From contig JANRKU010000008.1 in NCBI GenBank assembly GCA_033763335.1, forward strand, positions 1 through 64,000: a DNA stretch of 64,000 bases, in the 5' to 3' direction. The DNA is from GCA-2794515 sp033763335. GTDB taxonomy: Bacteria; Chloroflexota; Anaerolineae; Aggregatilineales; Phototrophicaceae. A program made the position numbers and the translations under genes. The notes under the pieces were generated by a model. That model had not been told where the DNA came from. It saw nothing but the letters and a program-made list of their open reading frames with translations, and ran no database searches. Below are positions 8,018 through 16,285 of the stretch, piece after piece (position 1 is the first letter of the stretch; the number at the start of each line of letters is the position of its first letter).

Positions 8018-9094
8018 ATGGTGAACCCAGAATTTATCCTTGCCCCATCAGAGGTAAAGGTGACATTTGCGCTTATGCCGCATGATAATGCGCTCAATAG
8101 CCTCAGTATATTATGTCAAGCGACAGAATTATCTGGGTTGGGCGAGTGGATTATGCAGATGTATAAAACAATGCCCCCCCACACGCTCCGCAGGCACTTA
8201 TTGGTCTTTTATACATTATATGCCACATTAGAGGTTCACGAATCCTTTTCGAGTTTTCCAGATTATTTGGATTATTTGGATGGCATTGATGCAGAGGTCA
8301 TGCGTCAAACCATCATCAACGAATTTTGTGAAAAATTGGGCGATACACCTGAATCGTTGTTGGCAGACCAATCTGTGTTTTTGCGTCGTGTCAATGCGAT
8401 GATAGCCACCAAATATCATGAACGCGGGTCAAATATGGATAGCGACTTATATGTCGAAACCTTCCAATTGCTTCATGATGGTGTTGCCTTAAAAAATACC
8501 ATCGTCACCCATCTGCGTGACATGTGGCAACATTACCTCAAAGCCGAATGGGAAACCCAATTACCGTTGTTACAAGAATCGGTCTCGGCGTTTTCTGCGA
8601 TGGATTATCGGGGACTAAATGGCTATGAAGCCGCCCGCACGATTACAGGGCGTGATATTCCCGAATTTTGGTCAAAATTGAACACCGTGAATGAGGTTAT
8701 CTTCGTCCCAAGCGCCCATTTGGGACCGTATGTATCCATGTCAGTTCATAATGAACGGGCAATCGTGTTTTTTGGGGCGCGGATTCCACGCGGGGCGGTG
8801 GTCAAATCATCGGCATTAGGACGTTCTGAATTGTTGGTACGCCTCAATGCGCTCACAGATGATACCCGTTTGATGATTTTGGAATTGCTCACCATGCACG
8901 AAGAATTATGCGCTCAAGATATTATGAATATGCTCAATTTGAGCCAATCAAGCGCCTCGCGCCATTTGCGTCAACTCACTGCCACAGGCTATTTGAATGA
9001 ACGTCGGCGTGATGTGGCAAAATGCTATACCCTCAATATGGAGCGTGTAGACGATACACTCGAAGCCCTCAAATATTTTATGCGGAAGCGATAA
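8018..9094 (+). CDS. Transcriptional regulator with C-terminal ArsR-type winged helix
   Basis: A 358-residue soluble protein. The last 80 residues form an ArsR-like helix-turn-helix: LNALTDDTRLMILELLT, then EELCAQDIMNMLNLSQSSASRHLRQLTATGYLNERR and a wing. The N-terminal 270 residues are helical, with no domain I can name. In the ArsR fold such a large N-terminal region usually senses a ligand or mediates dimerization. None of the CxC-type metal-binding motifs of arsenic or cadmium sensors is visible. GGAG at 8006-8009 is 8 nt before the ATG at 8018, which I prefer to a TTG at 8012. It has its own promoter. Possible targets include the neighbouring exporter genes, but no operator was identified. 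Confidence 0.8.
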   Translation: MVNPEFILAPSEVKVTFALMPHDNALNSLSILCQATELSGLGEWIMQMYKTMPPHTLRRHLLVFYTLYATLEVHESFSSFPDYLDYLDGIDAEVMRQTIINEFCEKLGDTPESLLADQSVFLRRVNAMIATKYHERGSNMDSDLYVETFQLLHDGVALKNTIVTHLRDMWQHYLKAEWETQLPLLQESVSAFSAMDYRGLNGYEAARTITGRDIPEFWSKLNTVNEVIFVPSAHLGPYVSMSVHNERAIVFFGARIPRGAVVKSSALGRSELLVRLNALTDDTRLMILELLTMHEELCAQDIMNMLNLSQSSASRHLRQLTATGYLNERRRDVAKCYTLNMERVDDTLEALKYFMRKR

Positions 9095-9122
9095 AACCCG
9101 CATCCATCAGCAGGGATAACGA

Positions 9123-11078
9123 TTATCTCTGCTGAATTTCCCCTATCACCTGATACTCTGCCCCATCATCTGTGGGTTGAATGGTGAGCGTATCCGTCAG
9201 GAGATAAATTTTGACCCCCACTGTATATGTCCCCACAGGGAGCGATGATAATCCCTCTATCAATTGCAAGGTATGAGGGTCATAGACCACCTCGCCTGTA
9301 ATCCATGTGCTAGTCGGATTTTCCCCCAAAAATGGATAACTGTCATTTTGTGCGACCAATCGCCCTGTTTCATCTAACAAAATAACGGACACGGTGTAAT
9401 TTTGCGCTAGAGCAATATCCGCAGACCACCAAATTTCGACAAATAACCCGCTAGGGTCAATGCGCGTTTGGCGAATCCCCATCCCATTGGCATAATGCGT
9501 GAGGGTGGCATCTGGCACACGGTCAAACCGATATAAATCGAGCCAACTATTTTCTACCCACGCCCAACTGGTCTTGGCGGTTTGGATATAGCCCATATCG
9601 GTCAATGCCTCAAAACTGCTGGTATCACTCGACCAGTGCATGAGCCACGCGCCGTTATGAGCATTGAGCAAATCGCGTAATCCGTCATAATATGTGCCAC
9701 CCTCTTCTAATTGCCATTGGCGCAAAGAACGCCGTTCCAGTGTTGGCAAATAGCGTTCATAGTAATAGACCATCTGCCAATCACCCGATGGGGTGACATG
9801 TGCCAGCAATAAATCATCTGGTTGGGCGATTTTTGCCACAAATTGCCCAATATCCCGAAATGGCGGACGGGCAATGGCGGTATCATCGGTCACAACACCA
9901 TATATCAGCAATACCGCCACGATGAATAGGGATGATTTTCCGCGTAAATGCCCCAATCCAAAGGCAATGAGCAAGGCGATGGCGGGTGTGATTTGTGTGA
10001 GCCGATAATCCATCAAAATAGGGGTGTAAAAATTGAGGATATACGCGCCAGTGACAGGGGCAACTATCCACATCAGCATAAAAAAGGATGTGCCATATTT
10101 AACCCCACCCCCAACCCCCTCCCCACCGAGTGGAGAGGGGGCTAAATCATGGGATTGAAAGGATTTTTCATCCTTTCTGTCTTTAGTGGGGTGTAGGGAC
10201 ACGATATATCGTGTCCGTGTTGATTTTTGGGGATAAAACAACCCCATCAGCGCCAAACCAATCACCAACGCCCATTGTTGGGTGAACCAATTTGCACGCC
10301 AATTCCATAACGATGCGAGTGTAGATGGTACATTGAACCCTGTACCGACATTTGCCGTCTGCCCCAATACCACCGCGACACCCCATGGGATAAAACTCGC
10401 ACCAATGGCGATGCACCCCGCCACCGTCACCAATCGGATTTTTCCGCGTAGGAAAATCAGGGCAAATAAACCCTGCACACCGATGAATGCCAACCCGACA
10501 TATTGGGTATAGAGCAATAAAACCGATGCCGTAAGCCATCCTATACCCGCAATTTTGACACGGCGGGATAGGGCATGGTCTTGGGTATATAAACGGGTGA
10601 AGCGCAAAAATCCCCATGCACTCAAAACAACCCATAGCACATGCCATGTATACATGCGGACTTCTTGTGCCATCGCGGTTTCCATATCGGCAAGTGCCAA
10701 CATAAGGGATGCAAGCAGGGGGATGGGCGATAGTAGTTGTGGGGAACGGCGTTTTTCGATTTCACGGGCGACATGATAAATCCCCGCCACGCTTAATATA
10801 CTCGGCAACACCGAAAAATAGCGCAAGGCAAATTCGCTAATATCCGTCACGGATGCCCATAAGCGCAAACTGACAAAATAAAATGGCGGATGCACATCGC
10901 GTATCAACACCCCCCATATATCGGGATGGCGGATTGCCCAATAAGAAAATCCTTCATCTACCCATAGGCTTTCTGCGTCAATATTGTGCAGACGGGCGAT
11001 GAATGTGAGGAGCAAAATGCCGATGAATAAGGGTAATTGATATTTTTTATAAAATGGGATGTGGGTTTGTGTGGTCAT
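9123..11078 (-). CDS. GT39/PMT-like membrane glycosyltransferase with in-frame repeat insertion
   Basis: About 651 residues with about 10-12 membrane segments in the first 420 and a periplasmic beta-rich C-terminal domain. The GT-C hallmark acidic pair is in the first outer loop (SLWVDEGFSYW), and DVHPPFYF follows, as in ArnT/PMT-type enzymes that use polyprenyl-phosphate sugars. A paralog with the same layout lies at 53197-55029. Compared with it, the loop at about residues 287-327 is longer by about 40 residues, encoded by palindromic repeats (10101-10216), including the peptide APSPLGGEGVGGGV. I choose the ATG at 11078: a TTGACC/TACAAT promoter places transcription start on that codon, which suggests a leaderless message. 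Acceptor and sugar are unknown. Confidence 0.85.
   Translation of the reverse strand: MTTQTHIPFYKKYQLPLFIGILLLTFIARLHNIDAESLWVDEGFSYWAIRHPDIWGVLIRDVHPPFYFVSLRLWASVTDISEFALRYFSVLPSILSVAGIYHVAREIEKRRSPQLLSPIPLLASLMLALADMETAMAQEVRMYTWHVLWVVLSAWGFLRFTRLYTQDHALSRRVKIAGIGWLTASVLLLYTQYVGLAFIGVQGLFALIFLRGKIRLVTVAGCIAIGASFIPWGVAVVLGQTANVGTGFNVPSTLASLWNWRANWFTQQWALVIGLALMGLFYPQKSTRTRYIVSLHPTKDRKDEKSFQSHDLAPSPLGGEGVGGGVKYGTSFFMLMWIVAPVTGAYILNFYTPILMDYRLTQITPAIALLIAFGLGHLRGKSSLFIVAVLLIYGVVTDDTAIARPPFRDIGQFVAKIAQPDDLLLAHVTPSGDWQMVYYYERYLPTLERRSLRQWQLEEGGTYYDGLRDLLNAHNGAWLMHWSSDTSSFEALTDMGYIQTAKTSWAWVENSWLDLYRFDRVPDATLTHYANGMGIRQTRIDPSGLFVEIWWSADIALAQNYTVSVILLDETGRLVAQNDSYPFLGENPTSTWITGEVVYDPHTLQLIEGLSSLPVGTYTVGVKIYLLTDTLTIQPTDDGAEYQVIGEIQQR
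10101..10216. repeat. Cluster of palindromic repeats inserted in frame within the GT39 gene
   Basis: From right to left on the coding strand: GGACACGATATATCGTGTCC (10197-10216), a perfect 20-bp palindrome; a hairpin with AAAGGAT/ATCCTTT arms (about 10158-10176); and half of the MITE-like element (10101-10140, AACCCCACCCCC end plus CCCTCCCC...GGAGAGGGG). All are translated as part of the glycosyltransferase without a stop or frameshift. Confidence 0.8.
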
Positions 11079-11084
11079 GAGGGA

Positions 11085-11112
11085 ATTGTACCGCATTGAG
11101 GGGGATGGTCAA
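11085..11112 (-). promoter_or_regulatory. Promoter for the GT39 gene, apparently leaderless
   Basis: Minus-strand -35 TTGACC (11107-11112), 16-bp spacer and -10 TACAAT (11085-11090). The ATG at 11078 is 7 nt downstream of the -10, where transcription should begin, and no ribosome site precedes it. The -35 overlaps the stop codon of the upstream restriction enzyme gene. Confidence 0.6.
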
Positions 11113-12227
11113 GGCGTTTCATCAGGGTTGATAAATTTCTCGTATGAGCCAATAGGCGTAAAATCTATGGTATAGTCCAAATCCCCTGTTTTCTGCAATA
11201 TCACAGAATCTATTCCCAATTTGAGCAAATAGTCATAAGTGAGCAATTCGCCCTCTTTGAGATTGAGTACAGAACGCAGTAACCAATCGCCTAAAGCACG
11301 ATTTGGACTCGACATCAATGCTTTGCTGTTATCTTGGCAAACTTTAGCAATCATAGTATCGCCATTCGGTAGAAATAACCTAAAATGTATGTCTCTTGGT
11401 GGAAAAAAGTCGGGCGACTTTTGATGAAACTCACTTGGAATCGGGATATAAACTTCATCGAAATGACGCGCTCGCCCGCCCGCATTCCACTGATTTAACC
11501 CGCTTCGTTCTGGAACATCGCCCCTGCTTGTGGAATATAATGGCAAGTAGGCAGTTGGATATGTAATGGCATAAGAACCCGTGTGTTCTTGTAAAAGTGA
11601 TTCTAATAAGGCAAATGGGTCATCTAAAATTTGGACAGGGATATTCAAAAGGGGATTTAGACAATCAAATTGCATATAAACTGTGCTTTTTGCCAGATGA
11701 AATCCATACTGATGAGAATCATCATGAAAAGGGATGATATTCTTTTTGGGTTTTTGAATTTGTAAGCGACCAATATCTATTGGCACTAAGTCAAACTCAA
11801 ATAATTGAATCAACGCCTGTTTACGGGTGATACAATGGTAGACAAGTTTCTCTAGGTTATAATTTCGTTTTGCCAAATTGAGTCGTTCATTGCGGATAGA
11901 AGCAATTTCATTTATGAGTTCTACCGTATCTGCTGGAAATTCTTGACGATTACGATTAAATTCAGCAATTTTTTCAGAGGAGTAGTTGGCTTTATTGCCC
12001 AATGTGAATGTCTTTATGCCAACCCCAACTTGCCCTAAAACAGCATCAACGGCGGCATCACTACGGGAGACATTTTTTGCCCCAAATGAACGACAAAAGA
12101 GATTTTCCGCAACACGATAATCCAAGTAAACGGTGTCATTCTCAGAAAACAGCCGTGACAAAGACCCCATCAACCCCAGTAGATTTTTATAATGCTGGCG
12201 TTGCGAGTGCGGTAAATTCAGAAACAT
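11109..12227 (-). CDS. Putative type II restriction endonuclease with C-terminal B3-like DNA-binding domain
   Basis: A 372-residue protein encoded directly after, and overlapping by 41 bp, a C5-cytosine methyltransferase. The C-terminal 160 residues resemble the B3-like recognition domain of NgoFVII/NgoAVII-type enzymes: ERSGLNQWNAGGRARHFDEV, YIPIP, DFFPPRDIHFRLFLPNGD, NSKALMSSPNRALGDWLLR. The N-terminal part has FGAKNVSRSDAAVDAVLG followed by GVGIKTF, a possible variant nuclease core, but I cannot point to a standard PD-(D/E)XK set, and no HKD phospholipase-type motif is visible. Function is inferred mainly from the B3 domain and from the partner. Lower GC than the neighbours suggests acquisition. 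The catalytic mechanism and target site are unknown. Confidence 0.72.
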   Translation of the reverse strand: MFLNLPHSQRQHYKNLLGLMGSLSRLFSENDTVYLDYRVAENLFCRSFGAKNVSRSDAAVDAVLGQVGVGIKTFTLGNKANYSSEKIAEFNRNRQEFPADTVELINEIASIRNERLNLAKRNYNLEKLVYHCITRKQALIQLFEFDLVPIDIGRLQIQKPKKNIIPFHDDSHQYGFHLAKSTVYMQFDCLNPLLNIPVQILDDPFALLESLLQEHTGSYAITYPTAYLPLYSTSRGDVPERSGLNQWNAGGRARHFDEVYIPIPSEFHQKSPDFFPPRDIHFRLFLPNGDTMIAKVCQDNSKALMSSPNRALGDWLLRSVLNLKEGELLTYDYLLKLGIDSVILQKTGDLDYTIDFTPIGSYEKFINPDETP

Positions 12228-13176
12228 GATGTTGCTCCCCTAATGCCATTACAACTTGTTCAGCGAGGCGTTCCACCACACTCACCGTCACCGAATTGCC
12301 CATCTGCTTATAGAGTTTGGCATTGGCTAGGGTGGTTGGCAATAAAAATGAGTCATCAAAACCTTGTAGCCGCGCACATTCACGCGGGGTTAGCTTGCGT
12401 ATACCCTTATCATCCAAAATAATCGGGACATTATGCCCACCTTCACCCATATTTGCCGTGAGTGTTGGACAAACACCGCGCTTATTTTCGCGCACATAGA
12501 CCCGCCGATATTGGTAAACGGTATCACGCCGCAGGACATCACCGACAATTTTTTCATATAGAGGCTTGCCCATGTAATAAAATTCATCCGCCACTTGTTT
12601 ATCCAGCAATTCCTGAAAACTACGGGTTAGCGGTATTTTTTCTGGGAATTGAAACCGTTCTGTCACCATTTTATCTTGAAATCCCACAATGAAGATGCGT
12701 TCTCGATTTTGTGGGGTATTGCCATGTTCCATACTGTTGAGGATTTCATGCTTGATATGATAACCTAAATCATTCACAAGAATATTTTCAATCGTCTTAA
12801 AGGTACGCCCTTTATCATGTCCTTGTAAATTTTTGACATTTTCAAGCACAAAACCAGTCGGGCGCGTCTTATCTAAAATATTGGCAATGGAAAAAAATAA
12901 ATTGCCCCGCCCTTTTTCATCCTCAAAACCCTGCCGATAGCCTGCAACCGAAAATGGCTGACATGGAAATCCTGCCAGCAAAAAATCATAATCGGGGATG
13001 GTGTTGACATCAATATCACGAATATCCCCTAATGTGAGTGGGGTATCGGGGTAATTTAAGTCATAGGTTACTTTGCAAGACGGTTCAAAATCGTTGGCAA
13101 AAACTGTTTCAAAGCCAACGCGCTCAAATCCGCGTCTTAACCCACCAATTCCCGCAAATAAATCTACTGTCCGCAT
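12187..13176 (-). CDS. DNA (cytosine-5-)-methyltransferase, type II
   Basis: A 329-residue enzyme with all main C5-methylase motifs in order: I DLFAGIGG (residues 5-12), IV GFPCQPFS with the catalytic Cys, VI ENVKN, VIII QNRERIFIVGF, and IX/X (RECARLQGFDDSF, KLYKQMGNSVTV). It transfers methyl from SAM to C5 of cytosine in a short target site, protecting host DNA from the adjoining nuclease. Length matches small type II methylases such as M.HhaI. The nuclease gene begins inside its 3' end, giving methylase-first coupled expression, sensible for avoiding self-cleavage. Target specificity cannot be read from sequence alone. Confidence 0.95.
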   Translation of the reverse strand: MRTVDLFAGIGGLRRGFERVGFETVFANDFEPSCKVTYDLNYPDTPLTLGDIRDIDVNTIPDYDFLLAGFPCQPFSVAGYRQGFEDEKGRGNLFFSIANILDKTRPTGFVLENVKNLQGHDKGRTFKTIENILVNDLGYHIKHEILNSMEHGNTPQNRERIFIVGFQDKMVTERFQFPEKIPLTRSFQELLDKQVADEFYYMGKPLYEKIVGDVLRRDTVYQYRRVYVRENKRGVCPTLTANMGEGGHNVPIILDDKGIRKLTPRECARLQGFDDSFLLPTTLANAKLYKQMGNSVTVSVVERLAEQVVMALGEQHHVSEFTALATPAL

Positions 13177-13246
13177 TCGTTTTTATCCATAAATTAAACC
13201 TAATGAGTTCATTATAACAACATTTGTGCTGATTTTTACATCGAAT

Positions 13247-14461
13247 TTAGGACTTGATGGTTGCTAGTACCGCCTCATAGCTATCAACCACCCGCGAGGG
13301 AGAAAAATGGGCTTCGGCATAAGCGCGTGCTTTTTGGCGATAGTCGTTTCGCAACGCCTCATCATCCAATAAGCGGGTAATGCCGTTTATCATGCCCTCT
13401 ACATCCCCCACAGGGGCAACAATCCCCAAATGATGCTCATGAATGAGGTCTGCGACAATGCCTGTTTGTGCTACCACCATCGGCACACCCGATGCGGTGG
13501 CTTCAAACCATTTGGCGGGGATTGTACCTTCATATAAGGGGGCGGGGCGCATTGCCCATACGGTGATGGTCGAAATTGCCCATGCACTTGGCATTTCATC
13601 GTGCGCGACCCATGCTACCTTGACCACATTGGATAAATGGGCAGTATTCACCTTATCCCCTTGTGACCCACCACCAATGAACACAAATACCACATCATCC
13701 CGCGTCAAAAAATGTTCTGCTACGGCGAATAGGGTATCAAAATCATATTGGGTAGCGAATGTGCCGATAAAGGTGATGAGGTGTTTATCTGTTGGCAAAT
13801 TATGTTTTTGCAAAAATGGAAAAGGGTCATTTTTGGGATGAAAACGGTCTAAATCCACCCCATTGAAAATAACACTCACTTTTTGCGGATGTGTCACCAA
13901 TGATTGAATGGTGGTTGCCCATGCGGGACTTAGGGCGACAATGGCTTTCGCCCGCGCATAGGTGCGCTTGACCAGCCATAATGCCAACCGATAGACACGG
14001 CTTTTTTCGGTGACAGCGCCCACTGATAAGAGGTGTTGGGGCCACAAATCGGATATATTGAGCAAATAGGGGCGACGCTTGATAAAGCTGATAAACACCC
14101 CCCCAAAATTGGTGAATACGGGTTGCCCCTCAATAAATATCACATCAGGACGCTTGAGGGCGATGCCCCGTAGCATGGCGGTGAGCATAAAGGAAATTTG
14201 ACTAATAAATTTTCGGCTGATTTTTGGGCTGGTCGTCCCCCAAAGCCATGTGCGTATCACCGTCATGCCATCGCGGTTTTCTTTAATAGCAAATTTTCCC
14301 CGATAGCCAGTGGCAATTTTGCCCAGTGGATAATGGGGCATGGTGGTTAATACGGTAATTTGATGCCCCTGTGCCATCAATCCCCGCGCCAAACGAGAGA
14401 GCCGAACCGCCGCCGCGCCCGAATCGGGTTCAAAATAGGTGGTAATAAACAAAATGTGCAT
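13247..14461 (-). CDS. Glycosyltransferase family 4 (WbuB-like)
   Basis: A 404-residue GT-B fold protein. The N-terminal Rossmann part starts MHILFITTYFEPDSGAAAVRLS with GHQITVLTTMPHYPLGK, typical of WbuB-type capsule or O-antigen transferases. The C-terminal domain has the donor-binding region WFEATASGVPMVVAQTGIV. It likely adds a sugar from a nucleotide donor to a lipid-linked saccharide at the inner membrane face. It stands apart from the restriction genes by a 70-bp spacer and is divergent from the kinase gene. Donor and acceptor are unknown. Confidence 0.87.
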   Translation of the reverse strand: MHILFITTYFEPDSGAAAVRLSRLARGLMAQGHQITVLTTMPHYPLGKIATGYRGKFAIKENRDGMTVIRTWLWGTTSPKISRKFISQISFMLTAMLRGIALKRPDVIFIEGQPVFTNFGGVFISFIKRRPYLLNISDLWPQHLLSVGAVTEKSRVYRLALWLVKRTYARAKAIVALSPAWATTIQSLVTHPQKVSVIFNGVDLDRFHPKNDPFPFLQKHNLPTDKHLITFIGTFATQYDFDTLFAVAEHFLTRDDVVFVFIGGGSQGDKVNTAHLSNVVKVAWVAHDEMPSAWAISTITVWAMRPAPLYEGTIPAKWFEATASGVPMVVAQTGIVADLIHEHHLGIVAPVGDVEGMINGITRLLDDEALRNDYRQKARAYAEAHFSPSRVVDSYEAVLATIKS

Positions 14462-14596
14462 GGCGCTTGCCCTCTGTGCGTTGAGAAATCGTTGGCTAAA
14501 ATCTAAAAAGATTCTACACTATAATTGCGAGGATAAGATACAATAAAAATCAATGACGACAATTAACCTAAACGGGCAGAACGGGATGAAGTTCTA

Positions 14597-16285
14597 ATGG
14601 AGACGATTACATCAAAAAATGACCCATTAATCGGCAAAAAATTGGGTGATTATCACATTACGGGGGTTTTGGCTTCTGGGGGCATGGCAAAAATTTATAT
14701 CGGACGCGATGAGAAATTAGAGCGTGAAGCCGCCGTCAAGGTCCTGACCCGCGCCATGCTCGATTCTGACCCAACTCTCTCTGAGCGATTCACCCGTGAG
14801 GCACGCGCCGTTGCAAAACTCGACCATGATAACATCGTGCCGATTTATCAATATGGTGAACAAGACGATGTGTATTTTTTGGTGATGAAACTTATTGTCG
14901 GGCGCGATTTGGCAGATGAAATCAACGACTTGCAACGCTTGGGGCAAACCATGTCATTGCCACGTATGTTTCATCTCCTCAAGCAAGTCGCGGCGGCGTT
15001 GGATTTTGCCCATAAAAATGGCATTATTCATCGGGATGTCAAACCATCGAATGTGTTGATAGATAAAAATGACCGCGCTTATCTCACCGATTTTGGGTTG
15101 GTTTTGCGCCAAGATATTGATATGACACGCGGGACTGCCTTTGGCACACCCCGTTATATCTCCCCAGAGCAAGCACTCGCCTCTGAGCGTGCCGTCCCCC
15201 AAAGCGATACCTATTCGCTGGCGGTGATTGTGTATGAAATCCTCACGGGGAGCATTATGTTCAAAGGTGATACCGCCATGCAGGTGGCACTGAGTCATAT
15301 CAGCGAAGCACCACCCCTACCAAGCGCCATCAATGCCAGCATTCCCAAGAGTGTCGAGCGCGAATTGCTCAAAGCACTCGAAAAAGAACCCGAAAAACGC
15401 CATCCTAAAGCTACAGACTTTATCCGTGCGTTGGAAAGTGCCTATGGTGATTTGCTGATAAAAGTCACATCTGCTACCAACGATACCACCATTGTAGACC
15501 GTCCCACCGACTTCCCCACCAAAGAAGATGCCAAAAACAAGCCAGAAGAGGCTATTTTATCGGCATGGGATACGCCATCATCAGACCCCATCCCTGCCAC
15601 ATCGCCAAAAGCGAAAGGCAAAGCAAAAGCGAAAACGAGTGATGCGCCCAAACCAAAGGTAACACCCACACCACCCGTTGCAACAACGCCAACACCAACA
15701 CCCATCGAATCGGCTATTCCCAAAGTAGAAGCCATACCACCTGTCGTCATCAGCCCAGATTCGCTGAATAAAAAACCGGTATCGAGCAAAAAATTGCCCA
15801 TTCCCCTTTTAGCAGGTATTGGTGGATTTGTGCTAGTGGTCATCATTGGCATCATCATCCTCTCGGGTGGGGGAAATTCTGCCTCTAATAATACAGTGGT
15901 CAATAATAGCGATGGTGAACCCGTGATGGTTTATTATCAGACCAATATTTTGGCAATTCGCAATATGAGCGATGTCACCCTCGATTTGAGCAGTTTTCAA
16001 TTGGGTGATAGCACAGGTGTCATCCGTGCCAGTGATATTCGTGGCGGTATCCTCAATAGTGGTGAATGTGTGGTGGTAAAAAATCAGAATCAATCCACCA
16101 ATCCACCAAGTGCATGGGGATGCACCACCATTCGGAGTGAAATATTACGTGCCTCCAATGCGTTGGCATGGCGGAATAATTTTCAGGTTAAATCCGGCAA
16201 TGCTGTTATTGCCAATTGTAACGCGGTTGCTGGTGGGGCGACTGCGGAGTGTTCATTTAGTTGGAGTGTAATCAAAGAACAATGA
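14597..16285 (+). CDS. Membrane-anchored Ser/Thr protein kinase with extracytoplasmic domain
   Basis: A 562-residue protein. The Hanks-type kinase domain covers about residues 14-280, with P-loop LASGGMAKIY, catalytic lysine K48 (AAVKVL), HRDVKPSN with D147, DFG with D165 and ISPEQA in the activation segment. A disordered Lys/Pro/Thr-rich linker (about 310-390) leads to one membrane helix (PIPLLAGIGGFVLVVIIGIIIL, about 405-425). The outside domain (about 440-562) has LAIRNMSDVTLDLSSFQLGD, resembling the lamin-tail-like domain found on extracellular proteins. It probably senses an outside cue and phosphorylates cytoplasmic targets. The gene overlaps the M28 peptidase gene (ATGA), so both are expressed together. 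Confidence 0.92.
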   Translation: METITSKNDPLIGKKLGDYHITGVLASGGMAKIYIGRDEKLEREAAVKVLTRAMLDSDPTLSERFTREARAVAKLDHDNIVPIYQYGEQDDVYFLVMKLIVGRDLADEINDLQRLGQTMSLPRMFHLLKQVAAALDFAHKNGIIHRDVKPSNVLIDKNDRAYLTDFGLVLRQDIDMTRGTAFGTPRYISPEQALASERAVPQSDTYSLAVIVYEILTGSIMFKGDTAMQVALSHISEAPPLPSAINASIPKSVERELLKALEKEPEKRHPKATDFIRALESAYGDLLIKVTSATNDTTIVDRPTDFPTKEDAKNKPEEAILSAWDTPSSDPIPATSPKAKGKAKAKTSDAPKPKVTPTPPVATTPTPTPIESAIPKVEAIPPVVISPDSLNKKPVSSKKLPIPLLAGIGGFVLVVIIGIIILSGGGNSASNNTVVNNSDGEPVMVYYQTNILAIRNMSDVTLDLSSFQLGDSTGVIRASDIRGGILNSGECVVVKNQNQSTNPPSAWGCTTIRSEILRASNALAWRNNFQVKSGNAVIANCNAVAGGATAECSFSWSVIKEQ

